From NCBI GenBank assembly GCA_002432795.1, contig DJGU01000067.1, positions 5,524-13,237 of the forward strand: a stretch of DNA of 7,714 nt, in the 5' to 3' direction. Every line of letters begins with the position of its first letter. Positions within the stretch are counted from its first letter, which is position 1. Below, piece by piece: positions 1 through 5,248 of the stretch. Source of the stretch: Anaerolineaceae bacterium UBA5838. Lineage in GTDB: Bacteria > Chloroflexota > Anaerolineae > Anaerolineales > Anaerolineaceae. The notes under the pieces were generated by a model. The model made no database searches. It saw only the letters and a list, made by a program, of their open reading frames with translations, and was not told the DNA's origin. The position numbers were made by a program, and so were the translations under genes.

Positions 1-1070
1 ATTGGTATAAGATCACCTTTTTTCATGTAATCAAACTTTGAATCTCTAGGTATATTCTCAGAAATAACTTGACTAAGAATTGTTTCAGCCCTTTTAATAT
101 CATAAGTATTGTTATCACCACACAGCTGTGTACGACAAAAGTTCCTCAAAGTTTTAACTATTACATTATTATGGAAATTTTCATGTTCAGACTGTGGCAA
201 CAGCTCTAGAAACATATTATTTATGACATTAGCTAATGTTTCGTTGTAGGTTAAGAATAAGATTTTTCCAGTCTCAAAAAGCTGATGCTTCCTCAACTTA
301 TTAATCACTTGATAAACACCAATTGTGGTCTTCCCGGATCCAGCCACCCCCTTCAGTAAAACAGCGCCATGCGACTCAAACCAGGCTAATTCCTCTTGCT
401 CTGGTGAAAGGTCTAGCATAAGTTTCTTAATTTCACCCTTACAATAGGCATCAATTTCATCAGCGTTCGCTCTATACATGACTGAATCAAGGTTGAGATA
501 ACCTTCATCCCAATCAGGGTTGGTATAAACAGTAACTAAAAACTGATATGCAGATAGAGGCAGGTTCAATTTGTGTAGATCATCAATGTCAGTAATTTTT
601 TTAACTTCTTCAATTTTGTCTAGAGGAACTGTAAGAGCCCGTAAATGTTCAATCCTGACATTTCTAAAAATTGGCAAAGGTTTTTGAACTCTCGATAATT
701 GGACTCTATGTATTTCTGAAGTCGCATCGCAACTCTCTTTTGGTACTTCGTCAACAATGCTACTGTCGATTCTATACGATTGAAAAGTTGATTTTATTGA
801 AGAAAATAAACCGTCGATATATTTATGTGTTCCAATATTGAGTAATATTATTGACTTAAAATCATACTGCCACACTACCCGATAATTTTCTGCAACATAA
901 GACCTATAAATTTTATTCTTTGTTGACCGAAACAGATGCGAATTTAAGCCGGGATGTTGAGGATCAATTTCTAGCTTCTCGTGTACAGACTTTACTTTTA
1001 AATATAAAGTAGGGGGTAAATTTTTCAGATCATCAACATATTGCGCAGTTTGTTTTAGTGTAAATGCCAT
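1..1070 (-). CDS. RelE/ParE-like domain fused to UvrD-type SF1 helicase (3' part outside the window)
   Basis: The frame is open for 356 codons from the ATG at 1070 to the left edge with no stop, so the C-terminus is missing. A GGGGAG ribosome site lies 5 nt upstream of the ATG. Residues 1-88 read like a RelE/ParE-fold domain: a helical start (QTAQYVDDLKNLP), LEIDPQHPG, then the strands IYRSYVAENYRVVWQYD and IILLNIGTHKYIDG, which match the yR..v..nyRvvw...i.ll.iG.H..y pattern of that superfamily. After a linker come helicase motifs: a Q-motif-like LSPEQEELAW (221-230), Walker A GVAGSGKTT (241-249), motif Ia ILFLTYNETLA (270-280) and a TLRNFCRT segment (307-314) like UvrD motif Ib. Motifs II-VI would lie outside. 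The region is AT-rich (18 and 19 G+C in two hand-counted 60-base lines), unlike its neighbours, which suggests transfer. It follows the dehydrogenase gene by 45 nt on the same strand. The helicase call is firm. The RelE-fold call is a pattern match, and whether it is a toxin is unknown. Confidence 0.85.
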   Translation of the reverse strand, partial: MAFTLKQTAQYVDDLKNLPPTLYLKVKSVHEKLEIDPQHPGLNSHLFRSTKNKIYRSYVAENYRVVWQYDFKSIILLNIGTHKYIDGLFSSIKSTFQSYRIDSSIVDEVPKESCDATSEIHRVQLSRVQKPLPIFRNVRIEHLRALTVPLDKIEEVKKITDIDDLHKLNLPLSAYQFLVTVYTNPDWDEGYLNLDSVMYRANADEIDAYCKGEIKKLMLDLSPEQEELAWFESHGAVLLKGVAGSGKTTIGVYQVINKLRKHQLFETGKILFLTYNETLANVINNMFLELLPQSEHENFHNNVIVKTLRNFCRTQLCGDNNTYDIKRAETILSQVISENIPRDSKFDYMKKGDLIP

Positions 1071-1103
1071 AATATCTCCCCAAAGAAAATTGATTTACGG
1101 TAG

Positions 1104-1132
1104 ATTACATGTATGCTATACATACATATAAA
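1104..1132 (-). promoter_or_regulatory. Candidate promoter with inverted repeat for the RelE-helicase gene
   Basis: On the minus strand TTTATA (1132-1127, 4 of 6 to the -35 consensus) is followed after 17 nt by TGTAAT (1109-1104, 5 of 6 to the -10 consensus). The spacer holds a perfect 6-bp inverted repeat ATGTAT-AGC-ATACAT (1123-1109) that also covers the stop codon of the upstream dehydrogenase gene. This would start transcription near 1097 and give the AT-rich gene its own promoter, perhaps with an operator. The DNA is AT-rich, so a chance match is possible. Confidence 0.3.
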
Positions 1133-1952
1133 AGCCTTCGCCGGTTTTGCGTCCGAGCTTGCCGCCCCGAACCATCTTCCGCAACAAGGGATGTGGTCGG
1201 TATTTACTGTCACCGGTCTCGGAATAGAGTACTTCCATGATTGCCAGGCAGACATCCAGCCCAATCAGATCACCCAATTCCAAAGGACCCATCGGGTGGT
1301 TGGCACCCAGTTTCATGGCAGTGTCAATCCCATCAACGCTGGCGACACCTTCAGCAAATAGTCCCACAGCCTCGTTGATCATCGGAATCAGAACGCGATT
1401 GACCACAAAGCCGGCTGATTCTTTGACCTCAACAGGGGTTTTGCCCAGTGCGCGCGCGATCTCAGAAACACGTTCCACCACATCCGCAGGTGTGGAAAGT
1501 CCGGGAATGACTTCGACCAGTTTCATGACCGGCGCGGGATTGAAAAAGTGCATTCCAACCAGGGGATGAGTCAAGCCCTGCGCGATTTCAGTGATCGAGA
1601 GCGAGGAAGTGTTGCTGGCAAAAATACATTCGGGTTTGGCAAGCACGTCCAAGGCCTTGAAAGTCTCCTTCTTGATGGATATCTCTTCCAAAACAGCTTC
1701 CACGACCAGGTCACAATCAGCACAGTCTTCCAGCAGACTGGCTGTGATATGGGCGTTGATTTGATCGGCAGCAGCTTGTTCCATTTTGCCGCGATCTACC
1801 CTGTTCTGTAAGCCCTTGGCGATGCGCTGCTGACCTTTTTGCGCAAACTCAAGATTGATATCAGTGAGAATGACTTCAAATCCATTCGTTTGAGCGAATG
1901 CCTGGGCGATTCCGCTGCCCATGGTGCCTGCCCCAATCACTGCTACTTTCAT
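1116..1952 (-). CDS. hbd: 3-hydroxybutyryl-CoA dehydrogenase
   Basis: This 278-residue cytoplasmic enzyme interconverts acetoacetyl-CoA and 3-hydroxybutyryl-CoA. An N-terminal Rossmann fold shows VAVIGAGTMGSG (GxGxxG at residues 7-12). Asp31 ends the second strand (EVILTD), which favours NAD+ over NADP+. The catalytic segment is HFFNPAPVMKLVEV with His135 and Glu147. Ser117 lies in NTSS (114-117) and Asn185 in GFVVNR. The C-terminal dimerisation domain has the usual LGANHPMGPLELGDLIGLD and ends GRKTGEGFYMYV. The length is normal for the family. I chose the ATG at 1952 because AAAAGGAG lies just upstream and MKVAVIGAG is the family's usual N-terminus; a TTG at 1970 would only add a tail containing the ribosome site. 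It lies 56 nt after the crotonase gene in the same operon. Confidence 0.96.
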   Translation of the reverse strand: MKVAVIGAGTMGSGIAQAFAQTNGFEVILTDINLEFAQKGQQRIAKGLQNRVDRGKMEQAAADQINAHITASLLEDCADCDLVVEAVLEEISIKKETFKALDVLAKPECIFASNTSSLSITEIAQGLTHPLVGMHFFNPAPVMKLVEVIPGLSTPADVVERVSEIARALGKTPVEVKESAGFVVNRVLIPMINEAVGLFAEGVASVDGIDTAMKLGANHPMGPLELGDLIGLDVCLAIMEVLYSETGDSKYRPHPLLRKMVRGGKLGRKTGEGFYMYV

Positions 1953-2008
1953 AGTTTCTCCTTTTAGCAAAGCAGCCGTAAAAACATCCAGGCCGCTATT
2001 TGAATAGA

Positions 2009-2788
2009 TTATCTGTTTTTGAAGACTTTTTCTTTGCGCTTCTCCATGAAGGCCTGCATGCCTTCTTTTTGGTCTTCAGTTGTAAAACATTTGCTGAATA
2101 AGTCAACTTCACGCTGGATTGCTTCCGCGATTGGCATATCCAGACCTTCGTTTACGGCGCGTTTGATTGTCCGGATAGCGATCGGTGCATTGTCGGCGAT
2201 ACGATCAGCCATTTTTAGTGCTTCAGGCAGCAACTCTTCCAAGCGATAAACGCAACTCACCAAACCAATTTGAAGGGCTTCCTCTGCTCTGATATTTCTG
2301 CAAGTAAAAAGCAGTTCTTTCGCCTTGGAAGTTGAACCGATCACACGCGCGAGCCTCTGAGTGCCCCCAAAGCCGGGTGTGATGCCCAGACCGGCTTCAG
2401 GCTGACCAAAGACGGCATTCTCGCTGCAGAGCCGGATATCGCAGCTGAGTGCCAGCTCATTTCCGCCTCCCAGAGCATAGCCATTAATGGCAGCTATTAC
2501 CGGCAAGGGGAATGTTTCAATCCTTCTGAAAAGAGCGTTTCCGGTCTCACTGAAAATCCTAGCTTCACTCTCATCCATGTTGCTCATCTCAGCCACATCC
2601 GCGCCGGCAATGAAAGCCTTTTCCCCCGCGCCAGTGATTATGAGGCAGCGAGTTGTTTCAAGATTTACAGCATCCAGAATCTCATTTAGCTCGCGTAAAA
2701 CAGCCCTGTTTAGCGCGTTCAGAGCTTCCGGTCGGGTGATGGTGATCAGCCCGACCTGTCCTTTCATTTCGTAGCTAACAAGCGCCAT
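2009..2788 (-). CDS. crt: Enoyl-CoA hydratase / crotonase (3-hydroxybutyryl-CoA dehydratase)
   Basis: A 259-residue crotonase-fold enzyme that reversibly dehydrates 3-hydroxyacyl-CoA, here probably 3-hydroxybutyryl-CoA to crotonyl-CoA. Both catalytic glutamates are present: Glu111 in GYALGGGNELALSCD and Glu131 in FGQPEAGLGITPGFGGTQR. The oxyanion-hole segments FIAGADVAEM (59-68) and ALGGG (105-109) are intact. The C-terminal helix EGMQAFMEKRKEKVF is typical of hydratases rather than isomerases. Two starts are possible. The ATG at 2794 overlaps the thiolase stop as ATGA but has GAGG only 1 nt away. The ATG at 2788 has the same GAGG at 7 nt and gives MALVSYEMKGQVGLITI, so I prefer it. Either way translation is probably coupled to the thiolase gene. 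Specificity for C4 is inferred from the neighbours. Confidence 0.95.
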   Translation of the reverse strand: MALVSYEMKGQVGLITITRPEALNALNRAVLRELNEILDAVNLETTRCLIITGAGEKAFIAGADVAEMSNMDESEARIFSETGNALFRRIETFPLPVIAAINGYALGGGNELALSCDIRLCSENAVFGQPEAGLGITPGFGGTQRLARVIGSTSKAKELLFTCRNIRAEEALQIGLVSCVYRLEELLPEALKMADRIADNAPIAIRTIKRAVNEGLDMPIAEAIQREVDLFSKCFTTEDQKEGMQAFMEKRKEKVFKNR

Positions 2789-2790
2789 AC

Positions 2791-3981
2791 TCATGCCTCA
2801 GGTTTTGCGATTGCTGTGGCGCAGCCCATACCGCCACCGATACAAAGCGTTGCCAGACCCAGTTTCGCGTTTTCCTGGCGCTTCATTTCATGGATCAGCG
2901 AAACCAGAATACGGCATCCGGATGCGCCGATAGGATGACCCAGGGCGATCGCGCCGCCATTGACATTCAATTTGCCAGTATCGATGCCCAACTCGCTTAT
3001 TACCGCGATGGATTGAGCAGCAAAAGCCTCGTTGGCTTCAATAACATCAAAATCTGCAATGATTTTCCCCAATTTTTCCAACAATTTTTGGGTTGCAGGC
3101 ACGGGACCAATACCCATGATTGAAGGCTCAACGCCTTCCAAAGCGCTTCCGAGCCAGATAGCCTCTGGAGTAACCCCGAGTTCAAGGGCTTTTTCCTCGC
3201 TCATAACAACCACGGCTGCGGCACCATCATTGATGGTGGAGGAATTGCCGGCAGTAACCATTCCGTCTGGTTTGAAGGCGGGTCGGAGCTTCGCCAGCCC
3301 CTCTGCCGTAGTTTCCTGACGGATGCCTTCATCTTCAACAAAATCGATCACATCTCGTTTGATACGCACCTGGACTGGTACAATTTCATCAACAAATTTA
3401 CCCTCAGCCTGAGCCTTGGCAGCTTTTTGCTGAGAGATCGCTGAGAATTCGTCCAGTTCCTCGCGAGTCAGGTTCCATTGTTGGGCAATATTTTCAGCCG
3501 TGATTCCCATATGCAACTGGCTGAAAGCATCGGTTAAACCGTCATTCACCATCGTGTCCACCAGCTTACCGTCGCCAAGACGGTAACCTGCACGCGCCTG
3601 GGGAAGAGCATAGGCAGAAGCCGACATGTTCTCCATGCCACCAGCCACTACTACGTCTGCTTCACCAAGCAAGACCATCCTGGCTGCCATATTGACTGCC
3701 TCAAGGCCGGAACCGCAGACGACATTGATGGTCACAGCCGGTGATTCGATCGGTATACCAGCATTTACAGCAGCCTGGCGGGCAACGTTTTGCCCCTGTG
3801 CCGTCTGCAGGATACAGCCCATGTAGACCATGTCCACATCGGATGGCTGGATTCCTGCCCGGCGAACTGCTTCCCGGATGACGACTTCGCCAAGTTTTGC
3901 TACGGGAATGCTTGAGAGCATGCCGCTCATCTTCCCTATTGCAGTCCGACAAGACCCGGCAATGACGATCTTCTTATCCAT
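2791..3981 (-). CDS. Acetyl-CoA C-acetyltransferase (thiolase II)
   Basis: A 396-residue biosynthetic-type thiolase that condenses two acetyl-CoA to acetoacetyl-CoA, or cleaves it. The nucleophile is Cys89 in NVVCGSGLEAV. The second catalytic set is His349 in GGAIALGHPIGASG and Cys380 in LCIGGGMG. NEAF (317-320) and AGNSSTINDGAAA (244-256) are also family signatures, and the length is normal. The ATG at 3981 is chosen because MDKKIVIAGSCRTAIGK is the normal N-terminus and AAAGGGA lies about 8 nt upstream; a longer frame to 4038 adds 19 residues with no family support. It is the first gene of the minus-strand operon. Such genes are named thlA, atoB or phaA depending on context, so I give no symbol. 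No butyryl-CoA dehydrogenase or EtfAB gene is in the window, so the pathway direction cannot be decided here. Confidence 0.95.
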   Translation of the reverse strand: MDKKIVIAGSCRTAIGKMSGMLSSIPVAKLGEVVIREAVRRAGIQPSDVDMVYMGCILQTAQGQNVARQAAVNAGIPIESPAVTINVVCGSGLEAVNMAARMVLLGEADVVVAGGMENMSASAYALPQARAGYRLGDGKLVDTMVNDGLTDAFSQLHMGITAENIAQQWNLTREELDEFSAISQQKAAKAQAEGKFVDEIVPVQVRIKRDVIDFVEDEGIRQETTAEGLAKLRPAFKPDGMVTAGNSSTINDGAAAVVVMSEEKALELGVTPEAIWLGSALEGVEPSIMGIGPVPATQKLLEKLGKIIADFDVIEANEAFAAQSIAVISELGIDTGKLNVNGGAIALGHPIGASGCRILVSLIHEMKRQENAKLGLATLCIGGGMGCATAIAKPEA

Positions 3982-4104
3982 AAATGAATCCCTTTCTCTA
4001 CGGATCTGGGGGTGAGATTTGGCAGAAAACAAGCCCAATTTAAATCAAGGCGAGTTATAATCTGCCTCCCAGACCGGATTGTTTACCTGTATTATCTCAT
4101 AGAA

Positions 4105-4137
4105 TCCCCTCCCTACCTTCCCCTTTTTCCTTTTCTC
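4105..4137. other. Pyrimidine-rich (plus strand) / purine-rich (minus strand) tract
   Basis: Thirty-two of 33 plus-strand bases are C or T, with a single A at 4115. It sits in the 258-bp region between the two divergent operons. I found no good promoter for the thiolase operon in this region; the best -10 candidates on the minus strand are GATAAT and TATAAC without a matching -35. No gene is supported between 3982 and 4239. The role of the tract is unknown. Confidence 0.5.
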
Positions 4138-4204
4138 AATGAAAAAATGGCCACCCCGAACCAATTACTTCGATGTTCTTCAGCCTTTGAAACGCTTATA
4201 ACTC

Positions 4205-4233
4205 TTGACATTAGAACTTTTGTTCTATATAAT
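4205..4233 (+). promoter_or_regulatory. Consensus sigma70-type promoter of the RecA-like/PolB operon
   Basis: TTGACA (4205-4210) and TATAAT (4228-4233) match both consensus hexamers exactly with an optimal 17-bp spacer. Transcription should start about 7 nt after the -10 hexamer, at or next to 4240, which is the A of the ATG of the first gene. No Shine-Dalgarno site precedes that ATG, so the transcript is probably leaderless. Such a strong unrepressed promoter fits a gene normally held off by a repressor. Confidence 0.88.
4212..4227. promoter_or_regulatory. Candidate SOS box (LexA/DinR operator)
   Basis: TAGAACTTTTGTTCTA is a perfect palindrome with 6-bp arms and 4-nt centre, containing GAAC-N4-GTTC, the core of the Bacillus and actinobacterial LexA sites. 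It fills 16 of the 17 spacer bases between the -35 and -10 hexamers, so bound repressor would block RNA polymerase. A third half-site AGAAC (4235-4239) directly precedes the ATG, making TTAGAAC a direct repeat with starts 22 bp apart (4211 and 4233). No lexA gene is in the window, so the regulator is inferred from the motif. Confidence 0.8.
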
Positions 4234-4239
4234 TAGAAC

Positions 4240-4803
4240 ATGGAAAGCTCACTGATACCCTTCAGCACTCCCCTGCCCTCCAGGCGTTTCCTGGCCATTG
4301 GCGCCCACGCGCTTTCCGACAAAATGCTGGAATTAATCGCCAAATTAAGCCTGATGCAGCGTGTAACCGTGCTGGATTGCGGCAACCGTTCCAACATGTA
4401 TTCGGTTGCCAAACTGATCCGCCCCTACACTGCCGACCCCGTGCGGGTCATGTGTAACATCCGCCTTTCACGCGCTTTCACCTGCTACCAGGTGCTGGCC
4501 ATGCTGCAAGCCGTAGCCGCAAACCCGCCAAAGGAACCGCTGGTGGTGCTGGATTTGCTGGCAACCTTTCTCGATGAAGACGTCGAGCTTAAAGACGCGC
4601 AGCGCCTGCTGAATCACAGCCTCAGTTTGCTAACGCAGTTGAGTGCTTTGGCACCCGTGGTCATCAGCGTGCGACCCATCCCTCTGATTGCCCATCAGCG
4701 TGCCGTTTTGCTCGAGCTGCTCAAGAGTAATGTGGATGTGTGTTGGGAAGAGCCACTTGCGCTGCAAACCGCACAGCAGACACAAATGCCACTTTTTGGA
4801 TAA
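4240..4803 (+). CDS. RecA/RadA-like protein lacking Walker A, with C-terminal clamp-binding-like motif
   Basis: A 187-residue protein with the strand/helix order of a RecA/Rad51 core. RFLAIGAHALSDKMLELIAKL (16-36) stands where the P-loop should be but has no GxxxxGK[ST]. RVTVLDCGN (41-49) resembles the strand after it (RadA YIDTEG). IRLSRAFTCYQVLAML (74-89) resembles RadA ARAYNxxHQ. PLVVLDLLATFLDEDV (100-115) resembles the Walker B region (IVDSLTSHFR), followed by a long helix and VVISV. ATP hydrolysis is therefore unlikely. The extreme C-terminus is QMPLFG (182-187), close to the beta-clamp consensus QL[SD]LF and to the QLPLWG/QLPLF peptides of ImuB proteins. It is first in an operon with a small helical protein (7 nt on) and a B-family polymerase. 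I infer an accessory protein that links the polymerase to DnaN, comparable to ImuA. The ATG at 4240 has no ribosome site and is probably read from a leaderless mRNA. Confidence 0.75.
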   Translation: MESSLIPFSTPLPSRRFLAIGAHALSDKMLELIAKLSLMQRVTVLDCGNRSNMYSVAKLIRPYTADPVRVMCNIRLSRAFTCYQVLAMLQAVAANPPKEPLVVLDLLATFLDEDVELKDAQRLLNHSLSLLTQLSALAPVVISVRPIPLIAHQRAVLLELLKSNVDVCWEEPLALQTAQQTQMPLFG

Positions 4804-4810
4804 GGTTCCT

Positions 4811-5248
4811 ATGGGACGCACCATCGCTTCAATCACCCAAACCTGGCAGGAAGAAGAAGCTGCGCTCAATCGATTCAAACGCGCCCTGCGCAAGGATGAC
4901 CAGATCCTTCTGGATGAACTCCTGGTCATGTCGCGTCTGCATCTGGCTGAAGCCTCCTATGCTTCCAATCTTTATCCGCTGGATATGTACCTGATTGCTA
5001 TCCTGCTGGAGCTCTACAAGCAACTCAAATCCATGCAAAAAGTGCTGCCCAACGCGGATCCTTTCAAAGCCGAACGCGTCGAAGCGGAAAAGGAAGATGA
5101 ATTCATTCAACTGCTGAACGCCACTGTCTCAGCCTTATTTGATGCCCCGCAGAAGGAAACAGCAGCAGACCTGGTGGAAATCCCCCCCGAAGTGCAGCCT
5201 GAGCCTGCCAATGCTTTGAATTATGCCGACTTTGAGGAGGCACCCTGA
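4811..5248 (+). CDS. Small helical protein of the PolB operon (hypothetical)
   Basis: A 145-residue protein with no function I can name. Residues 1-75 look mainly helical: EEEAALNRFKRALRKDDQ, LLDELLVMSRLHLAEASYAS, then LDMYLIAILLELYKQLKSM. A charged segment (81-97) and a short helix (FIQLLNATVSALF) follow, then an acidic, proline-containing tail that looks disordered. There is no signal peptide or convincing membrane span. The ATG at 4811 is chosen because MGRTIAS starts right after the stop of the upstream gene (4803), with AAGG overlapping that stop; the frame extends back to 4688 but only by overlapping the upstream gene. Its TGA overlaps the polymerase ATG by one base (TGATG). From memory, small helical proteins starting MGRT with an RRALRxxD-like segment occur beside archaeal polB2 genes; I cannot verify this here. 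It is probably a structural partner of the polymerase complex. Confidence 0.8.
   Translation: MGRTIASITQTWQEEEAALNRFKRALRKDDQILLDELLVMSRLHLAEASYASNLYPLDMYLIAILLELYKQLKSMQKVLPNADPFKAERVEAEKEDEFIQLLNATVSALFDAPQKETAADLVEIPPEVQPEPANALNYADFEEAP

Noticed and set aside
1055..1264. 69-codon minus-strand frame spanning the end of hbd
   Set aside because: It overlaps hbd in another frame and crosses the intergenic gap; it has no ribosome site or recognisable features.
1953..1970. TTG start giving six extra residues on the 3-hydroxybutyryl-CoA dehydrogenase
   Set aside because: Those codons contain the AGGAG ribosome site of the ATG at 1952.
3982..4038. Nineteen-residue N-terminal extension of the thiolase
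   Set aside because: The extension contains the AAAGGGA ribosome site and does not match thiolase N-termini; MDKKIVIAG does.
4012..4236. 74-codon plus-strand frame in the divergent intergenic region
   Set aside because: It runs through the SOS-type promoter, has no ribosome site, and its translation is low in complexity where it crosses the pyrimidine tract.
4688..4810. Upstream extension of the small helical protein to an ATG at 4688
   Set aside because: It would overlap the RecA-like gene by over 100 bases and adds a cysteine-rich stretch unlike the rest; the ATG at 4811 just after the upstream stop is better placed.
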